From NCBI RefSeq assembly GCF_021155775.2, contig NC_060237.1, positions 12,797,832-12,861,831 of the forward strand: a stretch of 64,000 nucleotides of DNA, written 5' to 3'. Shown piece after piece: positions 1 to 12,325 of the stretch. The notes under the pieces are model-generated. The model saw only the letters and a program-made list of their open reading frames with translations, was not told where the DNA came from and made no database searches. Every line of letters starts with the position of its first letter. The first letter of the stretch is position 1. The position numbers and the translations under genes are program-made. Origin of the DNA: Neodiprion pinetum (taxonomy: Eukaryota; Arthropoda; Insecta; Hymenoptera; Diprionidae).

Positions 1-532
1 TACGATAATCTTTCTTCAAATACTTGTAATTCGGGCAATAATGGCTGAAATTTGATTTTTTTCGTATTGAAATGTTGAGTTTCTTTGAAAATTTTCAGAA
101 AAAAAATACTAAAAAAATGTAAGAACTGTAGTTGACCTCAATGTTTGCATTTTTGTACTTTACGATTGTTTTTTGAAGTGTTAGTTATTTTTTATTCTTT
201 TTGAAACATTTTTATGTCAGAGAACACCTAATTATACGTATTGCGTGTAAGTTTTGTTATGGTGATTTGTCTCGTTCTAGTTTTTTTTTAAATTACGAAT
301 GTTTCAAAATATATATATATTAGGGTGGGCCAAAAAAATCGACTATTTTTCTTTCACTTTGTACTCCAAAAACTTGGTTGGTAGAGACCTCAAAAATATT
401 CTCTCCAAGTATGAGCTCTTAATTTTAATAGGAAGGTCCTCCGCCTCGCAGTTTTCTATTTTTTTCTTATGGTGAGGAAGAAAAATACATATCTCGGTAT
501 CTGCTACTTATAAAAAAAAAACATATATCATA

Positions 533-945
533 TTTTCGTGAGAAATTGAATTCTCTACAAAAGAGGTGAATTACAATTTTTTTGTATACCTCACTGTTCA
601 GAAGTTATTGAAGGTTGAAGCTTGATCATCTTAAGGTAGATGTCTTTTTTTTTACGATTTTTATAACTCTTCAACAAAAAGTCATTATAACACACGCAAC
701 TCACATTTTCATAGGAAATTGAATCTCTCCAAAAAAGGTCTCTTACAATTTTTTTGTATACCTCACTGTTCAGAAGATGTTCACCGTCAAACTTCTAGTG
801 TACATTGAATGAATTTTATAACTCTTCAACAAAAGGTCATTATGATACGCGCAACTCATATTTTCATAGAAAATTGAATTCTCTACAAAAAAGGTCTCCC
901 ACAATTTTTTTGTATACCTTACTGTTCAGAAGATATTCACCGTCA
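533..945. repeat. Three diverged tandem repeat units
   Basis: Three blocks beginning near 533, 706 and 858 share the order: a CTCTACAAAA-like stretch, an ACAATTTTTTTGTATACC core and CTGTTCAGAAG. Spacing is about 173 and 152 bp, so the units are imperfect. The TTATAACTCTTCAACAAAA linker appears before units two and three. The block follows a GGGTGGGCCAAAAAAATCG stretch at about 323 that could be a transposon end, but no matching inverted partner was seen. No coding potential. Confidence 0.6.
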
Positions 946-1113
946 ATTTGGCGTGGAATACTTCATATACAAATTTACTAAGTGCACTGCCGATTGAAAT
1001 ATTTATTTTCAGAATATTTTGGCAGCAAAAAATATCTGCAAATGTGCAGAAAGTACACATTCAAATTACATGTACAAAATTAACGGCAATATAACAAATA
1101 TTGTTACTCTCAC

Positions 1114-2125
1114 CACAGTATTCTTGTAATTTGCGTCAGTCCATAGACGTTGTTCCACTTCCGCAAGATCGGCTTCTTTCTTCAAAGGAAAAGCTTTCAG
1201 AATTTGACTCTCGGTTTTCTCAATTTCTTCATCGGAAGTCTTCACTGCCAATATTGGTCCAATGTTCCGAACCTCGGCTGCCAGAGCATCTATTTTCAGA
1301 TTGAACTTAGCCAGTACTGTGAGGATTGTTTTAATCCAATCTATGAAAATGATGAGAATGTAGCGTAAAATGGGCAATACACTATTATTATAAATCTTTA
1401 CAATCTTTTTAATTGACTTGCTAGGTACCATCAAGCTTTTCAGGCGTTAAATTCGATTGTACGGTTCACTCAATGACGGACGGTTTGTTTATAGAAGAAA
1501 TTGGATCCTTTGTATTTGACCGTACGCTAGTTTTCCGTGCACTTTTTTTTTATCGTTTCGATAGCCGAATCTTCATTACCACTGGAGAAGCATGCTGCAC
1601 CCTCGATGTCAATCGGTGGAAATGGTCCAATGATAGCAGACGACTGTGTCGATTTTTTTATCCAATATTATCACGCTCCGAATCAGTGTAAATATCAGAT
1701 ATTACCAAAGCCTCTGTACATTTAGTTTGTCCACGCTTAAATGTTTCTGAGAAAGATAACGAGTATATTTTGGAATTAATTGTTTTGAAAAAAAAAATAA
1801 TAATAATAATGACTAATGACTTGTACAAACATAATGTCTTCTACATATTGACTTGTACAATCGTTTTTTACATATGCATTGGCATACAAGCATGAAATTC
1901 AATTTAAAATTAGTTGAATTTACTCGTCGAAGCCAATAATTTTATAATATCGTACTGAGGCCAGTTTCCGGTAGCGTCCTCTTGATTCTCAACAGCCTTC
2001 AATAACCTCGATTCTTTTCTACATGGAGGCCAGTAACAATGTGTTTTCCGAGGTGTCATCCATTTTTGCGCAGCAAGACTAACGCCATGTTTGAATTCAA
2101 TAACCGCATATCGATTAGATGCCAT
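1114..2125 (-). pseudogene. DUF4806-type protein gene, multi-exon, decayed
   Basis: Three exon-like blocks lie in order on the minus strand. Exon 1 (2125-1924) starts with ATG and encodes an N-terminus with the CYWPP motif and a KAVENQED-NWPQYDI stretch, typical of insect DUF4806 proteins; a GTAAAT donor follows. A middle block (about 1713 down to 1520) follows a TGTACAG acceptor and reads ALVISDIYTDSE before a frame break in a poly-A run, continuing as an acidic linker. The last block (1340-1114) follows TTTCATAG and ends at a GTGAGA donor; it reads KAFPLKKEADLAEVEQRL, the core of DUF4806. Later exons are not visible. Function of the family is unknown. It lies directly downstream of an EnSpm-like transposase on the same strand, so it may be a transposon accessory gene rather than host. 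Confidence 0.6.
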
Positions 2126-2344
2126 CTTTGAGAGACCTGAAAATTTAAGATTTCAGTATTACCGATGAATGTCAAGATGGACGATGTGTACTCATTGCTT
2201 AACTGTATGATTCCAATTCACCTACATCCGAACATTATCCCATGACTAACTAATGCAATGGACTTCTGGTTCTCAAGTGTTTTAATGCAAAATATTTAGT
2301 AATAGCGACGAAAGAAGATGTAACACGAACCCCAATACACTTGA

Positions 2345-4472
2345 TTAAACTGAATTATTATCATGGAGAAATGGGAAAGCAACAAATGTTGATTTGTGTG
2401 GGATCTTTACACACTTTTTCGCAATATCACTGTGTGGGTGTATGGTCAATCTTTCAATGCGTTTATATTTCACTTTATGTATTCCTAGCAATGATGATGG
2501 GCATGGAATAGTCAAAAAATCTTCCTCGGTAGTGAGTTGTTTTCCTATTATCACAAATTCTCGAGTTTCGTGATAGAAAGCTATATTCTGAACGTCAATC
2601 AGATCACCGTTTTTCAGAATGCAGCAACTATCAGCATTCCCATTAGTTCTAATAGTAAAGTTCGATGATTGAATGACTTTATAACGTGGATTTCTGCAGT
2701 TATCAGGTAGCGGGCCTTCTACATGAAGAGAAATGCCAACAGGTACCAAATTATCGTTCATGTCTTCAGCGTACTTTGAACATGCAGTTTTCATTTTTTG
2801 AATTTCGCCGCAGCGTCGAGCGATTTGTTGTAATGGTTTTTCTGATTTGCTTATCATAGGTTATAATATTTGCATAAGATTTTCGAATTTAAAGGCACTA
2901 AACTTCTCAATAGATCCGTGTGATCTTCTACGAGGTGGATAATGCCATGCACGTTGTGCGTCAAGTGATGGACGCCGTATATTTTGGCAAATGACTTAAT
3001 AAGGTGTTTCGCGAATTGTGTTGCGTAGTTCAACTTATTTCGATGCTGCTCCACATCGCATAATATTCTTATCAAAACATGGAGCGTCATGAAGTGATGG
3101 TACATATCTTTTGGCAAAATCTTTCTCAAAACGATTGGTCCCGTATATAAAAGAAATTGTTAAAACTCAGTAGCTTTCCATTTCTTCAAGAACTTCAACG
3201 ACTGTGGTCTTCGACCAAAATCTTGTGGAATAAATGGCCTCATATCATTTATAAGCCGTTTCGATATTTTTAGAATTTGTAAACGACTGAGTCTATAGTT
3301 GTTTTCGCCATGAATCCATAACGTTAACATTTTTTTAACAATACCGAGCAGAATTAAATGCATGTAATCTAAAGTTACATTAGAAACCAATCCCAATCCT
3401 GGTATAGAGTCGAGACACGTTCTTCTTTCATGGTACTTCTGATCGCTATAGTTCAAAAAATCTTCATCTGTTCGCCGTTTAGCATTTAATTTGGGGAATA
3501 CCTGTGATTTTTTTTGTTTTTCCAATAGTCACACATTTAGTGCAGCTATTCAATCCGTTGAAATTTTTCACGCACAAAATAAATGATTCTGCAGGAGCAC
3601 CACAAACGATAAAACGAATTGAAAAGTTGTAATTTTTTCCGCCAATCATAATGCCATTTGCGGACAACTCAATGGCTCCTTCGACGAATTCTTTTAAATA
3701 AATATTCGCATCTTGAGGCTTCTTGTGGCCGTAGTACACTCCAATCATAAAATCTTCTTTGTACGGTATAATATTTTCCAAAATGGGCCAAAGCGCTGCG
3801 GTAGAAGACTTGAATAACGGGACCCCATCAATATTCATAGCAACAGCTATTTCATAAACTTTTAGATTTGCAATTCTATTGCAAATGTCCTAAATAGTTG
3901 AGGCAAGTCTGAAATGGTAGTACTCTCCCGGAAAAACTTCCCGAATATCGGTTCGTTTTATAGCTGCAGTAAAGTACGAGGATCGCTTGGTGAAACTGTT
4001 GATAGGCTTGGGACAATTTTAACAAGTTAAGTAATTTTCTTAAGCTGTTATGCGATATTTTTTGGTTAATAGCCCATACCCCTAACTTCGTCTTAACATA
4101 ATCGACGATCTGCGAAGAGTCTACCAATGTTTCTATTCGGGGAACTTCAACAACGGAAGTTATATTTATATCGTAATGCGGATTTTCGTCACTGCTCAGA
4201 TAATTATCCATTTGAAAAGAATTATTTACAGCTTGTATTGAGATAGAATTATCTTCAGAAGATGTTAGAGAATCAGGCGAATCATTTGAGTATGCTAGTT
4301 CAATCTTTTTTGGACAGGGTGATGTGTCGATAATCGTGTTTGCTGGAGACAAATCGGTTAATCCATTAGCGGGTTCAGATTGATTTTCCCACTGCTGAAT
4401 AATTGTTGCAGTTCGACGTCGTCGTTGCCGGCTACAAATTTGAGAGTCACTTTTCCTTTTGCGTGACTCCAT
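2345..4472 (-). pseudogene. EnSpm/CACTA-like (Tnp2-type) transposase, broken
   Basis: Successive reading-frame pieces 4472-3876, 3838-3479, 3525-3160, 3129-2854 and 2857-2345 fit one protein of about 700 residues. The middle pieces carry landmarks of animal Tnp2-like transposases: NIDGVPLFKSS and WPIL, a CTKC pair, RTDEDF, DYMHLILLGIVKK, FLLYTGPIVL, and SEKPLQQIARR near the end. An N-terminal Ser/Asp-rich region with a basic start precedes them. The frame changes before the GEYYHF motif (about 3960), again at a T-rich run near 3510 and near 2890. In-frame stops interrupt it near 3888, at 3160-3162 (between TEF and QFLLYTG) and near 2865. It would have catalysed cut-and-paste transposition; this copy cannot. 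No CACTA-type terminal repeats were located. Confidence 0.75.
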
Positions 4473-5159
4473 TGGTGGAACAGGAATTGCTTCTTAGGGC
4501 TTCATAGATTTTCATGTGTACGAGCAGAACGCAGTGCAACTTCGATTAAGTTAATTTCCATAACATTTACATCTTAACTAAACCTAACTAAAAAAAAGGA
4601 AACAATTTTTTTCACGCTAATTCTCTTTCTTGACATTCCGATCGCAACTATAAATAGATTTATAGGGCGGGGAAAAATTGAATCAATGGGTTAGAGAGTA
4701 ACTGAATTTTCCTATAAATTGCTTTTAAAATAGAAATTGTTTTTAACATATCCATAAATGTTTGTATTAATAGTGAAGTTATTTTGAAAACGTAAAAAAT
4801 AGAATAAGTATATGCATTATTTTATAATGTAAAACTTTGTTCTATCTAACCGCTACCCGAAAGCCTCGAGAGATTTCTTTTCAGAAACATGAATCATAAA
4901 ACTTTACATATAAAAACTACTCATTTAACATCGTGCGAATGGAAATAAATAAGAAAATTTTTTGTGATTACGATTGTGGTTTCGTATTAGCATAAAATCA
5001 AGCTAGATTGATCGAGTAATATAATAAGCTATCGACTTACAAATGCCAACAGGCGAAACAAAATTTGCCACCTACATCGATTAATGTCGGGTATGCGCGT
5101 GGTACAAGAGTTTCATATAAGGATGATACAATACGAAAAAAGCAAACGGAAGAATAGAC
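4473..5159. other. AT-rich interval, no gene seen
   Basis: No convincing reading frame, RNA gene or repeat structure was found between the transposase remnant and the dispersed repeat that starts near 5160. Confidence 0.6.
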
Positions 5160-5330
5160 ACGTCTATATACCTAGCCTTCCTCAAAAGCAAAAATCAAAA
5201 ATCTATACCCGAGAAATTACGAGCAATTTATGAGCAGGCAGAATATTCAAGTTTCGATTTTTGAGCAGGAGCGATGTAGCAGGAATTTCGGTTTTTGAGA
5301 GGGGGGGGGGGGGGGCAGGTACGTAAGTAC
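5160..5330 (+). repeat. Dispersed GAGCA-rich repeat, left part (interrupted copy)
   Basis: Contains the family hallmarks GTTTCGATTTTTGAGCA, GCAGGAATTTCGGTTTTT and a G-rich tract followed by CAGGTACGTAAGTAC. The same order of motifs occurs in reverse complement at 53460-53590. The repeat resumes at 12326, so this is the left part of one copy split by the 7-kb element. Confidence 0.8.
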
Positions 5331-5959
5331 CCCAGGCAGCACACTTGCTTCGTTTATGTAGCTGCTAGATCATAATGAAAACGTCAATGATATATCTGGT
5401 TAGGTACATAACTGATATGTTGTATGTGCCCTTTAAGGTACGTTGACGTTAGTATAATATAACCGCTACGTGAAAATGCTATATTAAATTCACAGAACAG
5501 ATGTGGCGTAACATTTGTGTCTCAAAGCATTCGTCTTTGTGTGGTCCAAAGAATTGATATATCTGTTACATAATAACGTATACATAAATAAAATATATTG
5601 TCGTTAACGTCACAGATATGTGTCAAGGGATTCATTCTAGTCTGTTTCAAAGTATTTGTATCTTCGTTACATAATTATTTTTATGTAACAATTATGGACC
5701 ATTACTAACGTTCTTCATATATTCGAACGGTTCTTTTTTTGTGTGTTTCAAGGAATCGATAGTCTTATTATATAATTTTGTTTACGTGAGAAAAATCTTC
5801 AACCTAACTAATACATATATATACAAGAAGAAAAATATTAGTATTTCGAACGAACTCTAAAAAATGTTTTTTAAAGCTCAAATTTTTGTAGAGTTACTTT
5901 TTTGACAAGTACTTACAGCCATCAAACCCAATCGTAAAAAGAATTATCAATTTTATTTG

Positions 5960-6395
5960 CATCACCCGCTCAGGCCCCGCGACGTTGAGGGTTCACGGCC
6001 GCGTGGCGGCGGTTGCTGTGTTTGGTGGGGGTATAGCGTGAGTTAGTTAGGATCGAGCGCTCGGATAGATAGGACGTGTTGTGAAGCTTTTCTTTCTGTT
6101 CGTGCGTCGCGATTGCATCATCTTTTTCGTTCCGCGTAGTTTCAAGGATCGCGCGTGCCTAGTTTTGGTTTGTGGGGACGCAGTCCATCCTCCGGTGATC
6201 GGAGGTGCCCGTTCCGGGGGCGAGCGTCGACGCGGCGACAGATCTGTTGCTCGAGCATCTCAGCGTTGGATCCCCGAGACGTCGGGGCCGCTGTTTGCAC
6301 GGTTGTGGACCATCTTGGACGCTCCCCGTTACCCCGCTTCCACGTGACCGTCGGAAGTTGCGGCGTTTTATTCATTTAAATCCGTACTTGGTAAG
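5960..6395 (+). promoter_or_regulatory. GC/CpG-rich block with a splice donor; candidate promoter and first exon
   Basis: About 430 bp stand out from the AT-rich surroundings by high GC and many CpGs, ending in CCGTACTTG followed by GTAAGC, a good 5-prime splice site. Several frames are open for 60-90 codons, but none resembles a known protein, so coding is not claimed. It lies inside the 7-kb element, so it may be that element's own transcription start or a captured host promoter. Confidence 0.3.
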
Positions 6396-6764
6396 CTAGT
6401 TTGATATTATTGAATGGTCATTCAATTTAGTTAAGAAAAAACGTGTCAGCGAATTTATTGCCTTGTATTCTGTCAATTCGATTTGTGCTGAATAAATATT
6501 TGACGTGCTTCGCCTTTTCCCTCTGTCTCGTGAGGGAAATTATACCGCAGCAAGCATCCTTTTCTTGTTTCGCAAAATTAAGATTTTATTCATTCGCCCT
6601 CTCACTCATTTATCCCATCCCGATTAGCGTTAAAAGAGAACTCTTGATAAGTGATTAAACACTCGAAGAACCATGTTAAGTAGCGTGTACTTATTTCTCG
6701 CTGTAACACGTTGAATTTTGATATGCTCTCACCTGTATATTAAGCAAACTGCGTGTAACGGCAA
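6396..6764. other. No gene seen
   Basis: AT-rich interval between the GC-rich block and the 46-bp inverted repeat; no supported feature. Confidence 0.5.
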
Positions 6765-7667
6765 TATACCGAGACAATCTCTTGAAACTATACATATAAC
6801 GCGCATGCGCCAAATAATTTTATCTCATTAGTCGGTGAAATCGCGCCGCGGTGATGTTTTCATTTGCTGAGCACGGCGCCAACGTACACAAAATGAAACA
6901 AAAGCTGTAATTCTCTCGCGCGTAACGCCGTGGATTGAGGTTATGCTGCTGTTTATTTTTACGTAGCGTGAATTGTCCAAGAAGAATAGCATCGTTCAGC
7001 AATACCGTGGTTGATTTCGGAAGATATTCAACCGACGCAATAAAGAATTTAACGGAAAAGCAAATATCAAATGATACGGAAATTGGGTGTTATTTATTGA
7101 AAAAAGAAATCTGAAATTCAACGTGAAATGTCATTAACAAGTGGGAGTCTGGACAAACAGAGGTAGGTAAGTAAAAACAACGTTTATTGTGAACAGATTC
7201 TTTATTTACATAAAATTAAAAATAAATGAATGGTTGAGACCCAGTAGAAGGTATTTTCAGAGTATATTCGTTACGGTGCAGTGCTCCAGAAGTCAGTTAT
7301 TAGTGCCGATGAACATGAAATAAATAAAAGAAATGAGTAACAAGGAATAAAGAAATTATTCATCTTAAACACGAAGCTTAGGAGGACAAAGAGTAGCAAT
7401 TAACAGAAAACGTACCCGACGCAATACTCACAAAAACCCTCGCCGACATCATTGATTAGTTGACAAAGTTTTTGCAGCTCCATTGTACAACAATCAATGT
7501 TTCGTTAAAAAAGAGGGTTCACCAGATATCCAAGAATAAAAAGAGAAAAAGAACAACAGTTAATATTACAGTGTAAATCATGCTATTAATGAAAAATTGG
7601 GAAACAAAACAATAACTTACAAGACAATCGTCCGATAACACTGGGAGACCAATCTCCACTCTTCTGA

Positions 7668-8885
7668 TCACCCCTCGTCTGGCCATTGGTTGCCTTTCAA
7701 AAAGTGCTCAAAATGCCCTCCAGCAGCTGCAGCGCAGTAACCGAGCCGGTCGTAGAAGGCATTTGTCGTGTTGGATATGATATCCGGAGACAGGTTCTGC
7801 AGAATGTCCAAGATCCTAGCTTGCAGTGCGGCAAGGTCTTCAATCCCACCTTGGGCATACAGAACATTTTTCAAATGGCCCCACAAGCCGTAGTCTAAGG
7901 GAGCGAGATCAGGTGAAAGGTCTGGCCACTCGACCTCCGGGCTTGCCCTACCAATCCAGCGTCCAGGGAATTGTTGGTCGAGGTAATTACGCACCGCACG
8001 TGTGAAGTGCGGTGGGGCTCCATCCTGCTGAAACCAAACAGGTTCGCCCTAAACACAGAAAATGATACATTACTTGTAGTAAGCGTAAAATTATTCATTT
8101 TAAAATCATACGCACTCTGCTAATAATAACGCCAGCTCTACATGATAAAATACACTCACGATTTCTTCTTCAATCAGCCTAAGAGCCGGTACAATCCTCT
8201 CTCTCAGCAACCAGAGATACTTTTCGCCGTTGAGTTTTCCATCAATAAAAAATGGCCCAATGAGCCGATTGCCAATCGCGCCAAGCCAGACGTTGAGCTT
8301 CAACGGGTACTGTGTGCCCGCCTGAATGAACAGACGAGGGTTGTTTCGACACCAGGCTCTGGTGTTCTGCATGTTCGGTTTCCCGACAAGTATCACCGTA
8401 CTTTCATCTGAGAAACAAATGCGACTCAACAAGCCCTCGTCTGCGTTCAGACGTTCCATCAACTCGTGGCTGAAGCGAAGACGACTATCGTTATCACCAG
8501 CCAAGAGTTCTTGATGGACTTAAAACTTGTACGATCTGTACTTAGCTTCACGCAATACTCTTCTGACCGACGCGTTAGATATTTCCAAGTCCTTGGCGAT
8601 GCGGCTGATCGGCTTGAATAGATCCTCTTCGACGGTGAAGCAGATATCCAGCTTGGTATCCCAGCTCAGCTGACGGTTTGGTTGAGAGATTTTCCTGGTC
8701 CTCTCGTCGACACTACCAGATTTTTCAAATTTTAGGACCAGATTCCTGATGGTCGCTAACGAGGGTGTCGGTCGATCTGGGTGTGTGACGGCGAAATGGT
8801 CTTGATTTTCCCGGTAAGACAGGCCCTGGTAATGATGTTTGACTAACTCCACCTTTTCCTGCACAGAAAACTTGTAATTAGGCAT
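7668..8885 (-). pseudogene. Tc1/mariner-like transposase with DUF4817-type N-terminus and one intron
   Basis: Starts MPNYKFSVQEKVELVKHHY with the helix-turn-helix pattern of DUF4817 (GLSYRENQDHFA, HPDRPTPSLATIRNLV, then SGSVDER). Catalytic landmarks are FSDEST (first Asp), FQQDGAPPHFTRAV (second Asp) and SPDLAPLDYGLWG (third acidic). A 111-bp intron (8159-8049) has GTGAG and TTTAG ends; removing it joins EEEI to GEPVWFQQDGAPP in frame. The only break is an in-frame TAA at 8520-8522 just after YRSYKF; otherwise the frame is open. It would encode a cut-and-paste transposase of about 370 residues. The single nonsense codon suggests fairly recent decay, or a second small intron that I could not define. 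Confidence 0.75.
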
Positions 8886-11602
8886 TTTTTATCTGATGAA
8901 CACGATAAAAAAATTCACAAAAAGATCGAGGTAATTGATCGACACGTAGTTGAAGTTGCGCAATCTTTTTGCAAAGTGGTCAATTTACGCGGGCGGGGTT
9001 ATTTATATTCGCGGGTGGGAAAGTTACGAAACTCTGGAGAAAGATGATTGTATTGGCTGATACCAGTCGCGATCGTTGCCCTCATCCAATCAAATTCTGG
9101 TATCACCGGAATCGTGGTTTTCGCGCCCTCCCAGTGTCGCCGGTATGCACAGAATTAGGATACGAATTATCTGGTTAAATACCACGTGGTGATCTGTCTC
9201 TGAGTTTCAATTCTAGAAATCGATGTCCCTCTTCATCATTACGTAGGAAAACAAGGAAATAGTTTCGCGATGTGATGCGCGATGTTTATTCACCTCGTAT
9301 TCAGCGGTTCGGGTGAACGAATTTCAGTAACCTCGCGATCATACCGTGATATTCGCGATCATATTGTGAATTTGCTATTCGAAGAATTTTGTTGATTTCG
9401 GAAAAATATGGACTATGAAAAAATCCACAATACAAATTCAATAAATGGTATTCACAAAAGCAATACGTCAAACGATATCTAACGATCAGTAATTTGTGAT
9501 TGTGATTTTCGAGCTTTAAGCCAGGTGATGTCTGGTGGCAATGCGTCTCATTAACGATTTATGTTCTGTGCATTTTATTGGAAATTAGTTGTATTCAAAA
9601 ATACCATAAGATCCTGTTCGATAATAATAGCTTCTAATATTTTCAGGTACGAAATAATTCATTGTCAAAGCAAGACTAAATTTGTCAGCCATGGAAGCAT
9701 GTAAGTAAATTTCCAATTACGTGATCTTTGACACTGACAATATTTTAACATGGATTCAATGATGAAATTGGTTTTTTTTTCAGCAGGCTCGAAGTTTAAA
9801 CTTTAATTAACACGAGGAAAATTATGCCTTACCTGATGGTCAAAACGTTTGGGTGGCAAGGATCCTGGTTTTTCGAGCGGTGCAATCATTAGAACCATCG
9901 AACCTGGTTGTTTCGTCACACATCAGGTGCCAGAGTGAATTTTATCAGGCCATCGCCACCTTCTTAACATCAGTTGACGCAAAATTGAAGAGCGCGATAT
10001 ACTACAGATCATAATGGCTGAATATCCCATAATTTTACTTTGATTGAGCCAATAGCGATAAGTTTGTTACTTAACCATTGCTGCCAATTCATTTTACCGA
10101 GAAATCATTCTGTGCACCATTGTAATTCAAGCATTATTATTGACCAGCATTGTTTTTCAAACTTTATACCATTTGATTTGGTATCTTATTTTGAAGCTTA
10201 CTTTTACTCTCTTTGGCATTGAATTCAGATAAATAGTTTTTCAAGTCCTCAATTAGATTGTAGGGTTGAATTTTGCTAGGCAAACTGAATCAATCTAAAT
10301 CTAAAACTGTTAAATAAGTTCAGTTAAAAATGTCTTTAAATTTAATCTTAGTTGACGGTGTCATCTGGCTAGCTAGTTGCACGATAACTTGAAACCAAAT
10401 TCAATTTTCCACTCTTTATAGGGTCCTACGCTAAGACTGAAAGCTTGCGAATCTCCATGTACCGCAATTATTTCTGCATTTCATGTTAGCATTATCTGGA
10501 GCAAAAAAAATCCCATTTCGAGATTGAAAATGGAACCTGAAACACAGAGTTATTCAGTAGCACGAATTGAAAACCAAGAATTTTATAATGGTTCCTGCAT
10601 CAAAGGGATTCTTTCCAAATATCCTTGTTAGAAGGTGATGTTCGGAGGACTATGAACAAGATATTGTATCGGATTACATTATTTGGAAAAAAATCTTCAT
10701 AAACTTCGTTGAAAATTAGATATTCATTTATTTTGATGGAACAAGGGACACAATCTTGAATCCGATAAGTCAAGATCCTCGTAATAATGTTCTGACATTA
10801 CTCTAAAACATGATTGTCCTTGAAGCTAATTGTGACATTGAGGTGCATTTTGAGAAACTTGATTTTCAACTTGTGTCACAGGATGTGATTTACGTTCCTG
10901 AGTTCTACGCTTTCGATTAGATTTTCCTTGTTTCGAACCGCACTAACATGAAATACAGAAATCATTTTAATAAATCTGATTTACTTGAATTTTCAATTTG
11001 AGTATTAGGTTCCCTTTATTTTTTCAATCGAACATCATTGAAAATTTGCGAAATAAATTCTGATAATCATTCGGAAATTTTAAATAGTAGTAGCAATAAT
11101 TTGTTAATCGGAAAAAATACATTGACTATCGACTATTCGTAAATTTTGTTGAACTATTTTGAAGAAAAAAAAGATTCACAGTTCCGTTACAGATAGTGAG
11201 ATATTTGAATTTCTTGAACGATCGGTTTAATGTCTCATTTTCGAAAGTGATAAAATTCAATATTACCGCCTGAAATCACAAAAGAGTGAGAAAGTTGCTT
11301 AGTTGCTTGAAAGTGGCAATGATCTTTGTACGTCTGACAAATTGAATTGGCAGATAACAGTGAATATCAGAGATGTAATTATTTTGGCCGTATCACCTGT
11401 TGATAGATAAAAATTCCATTGTTATTTCTAATGTACGAAATAATAAAAATGATTAAATAAAGTGTTCGCACTTACCTGCTGCCTTTCTTCCAAGCACCCA
11501 ACATTTAAACAGATTTCTCATTATAGTCGAATGAAGCCAATTTTCAAAGAGCATTAGCATCAAATTTCCGAGTCACTACCTCGACTGTTTGAGATTCTAA
11601 CC
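8886..11602. other. 2.7-kb AT-rich interval without a supported gene
   Basis: Only short open frames occur and none has a recognisable motif. A GC-richer patch at about 8970-9180 lies directly upstream of the transposase start and could hold its promoter. Confidence 0.5.
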
Positions 11603-12325
11603 TTAAAAATTCGTATGAACTACAACGCCGCCAGAAACAGAGTTTGACAGTTGAAACTCGGAGTGGCCAGCCTGCCCGAGCAGCCGATAAAACTCGCGCA
11701 TGCGCATTATATGTATAGTTTCAAGAGATTGTCCCGGTATACTCGTTTCCCACATTGTTACTTGTATGACACTGCATGTTGAATTTCTATATTCTAGTAT
11801 CTTTGTTATGCTTTGACATTTCAAGCTGGTTTCGTTTATGACACATTCTATTTCAATGTTCTGAGTGGTAATAAACAATCTTTTCTATATATATATTCTG
11901 GTATTTGTGTACTTTTTTTAAGTAGCGTGCACATGTGAAAGTGCGCATAAAATGAATCGCAGGATGTTACGCGGGGTAGCAGATATGTGTTAAGTACGTT
12001 ATCTTCATGACTCTGATTTGGATATATTACGTAGCAGTTATAAATCTGATCTGTCACTATAAAATATTACTGAGTCGGATGCAACACATAAGAACATAAA
12101 TGATACATAACGGACTTGGAAGGATATGTATCTCATCTACATCTGTGATATCATTGATACGTATCTCTGTCCTGTGCCTGTTACATAGCTGCCACAATGG
12201 TTTGTGGCGGGCATAATAGAGTACATGTACGGTACATGTAGAGCACATGTGATGTAGCTGTGATTTAGGAAGGAACACGATTCAAGTATTTGTTACGTAC
12301 TGAACATATGATTGTGCTACCTGGG

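Larger units (their letters stand above)
6765..11741. mobile_element. 4977-bp unit bounded by 46-bp inverted repeats
   Basis: 6765-6810 and the reverse complement of 11696-11741 agree at 44 of 46 positions; both start TATACCG and end GCGCATGCGC, then diverge. If the outer TA on each side is the target duplication, the terminal repeat is 44 bp, compatible with a Tc1/mariner-type element and with the Tc1/mariner-like transposase at 7668-8885 inside. The size is large for that superfamily, and 8.9-11.7 kb has no gene, so this may be a composite or two MITE ends in opposite orientation. Confidence 0.5.
5331..12325. mobile_element. 6995-bp inverted-repeat element inserted in the GAGCA repeat
   Basis: The left edge reads CCCAGGCAGCACAC and the right edge GTGCTACCTGGG, an imperfect inverted pair of about 14 bp. 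Outside it the left flank ends GTACGTAAGTAC and the right flank begins ACTCAGCC. An uninterrupted copy of the same repeat (reverse complement of 53462-53480) reads GTACGTAAATACTCAGCC, so the insertion point and an apparent 2-bp duplication (AC) are visible directly. Both subterminal regions (5346-5700, 11860-12310) are rich in GTTAC, ATATCTG and TACGTA motifs, typical of transposase-binding subterminal repeats. The superfamily cannot be assigned from the ends. Inside lie a GC-rich block and a nested 5-kb unit with a Tc1/mariner transposase. Confidence 0.65.

Noticed and set aside
6081..6399. Arg-rich frames in the GC-rich block
   Set aside because: Four overlapping frames on both strands, none with a domain; composition alone explains them.
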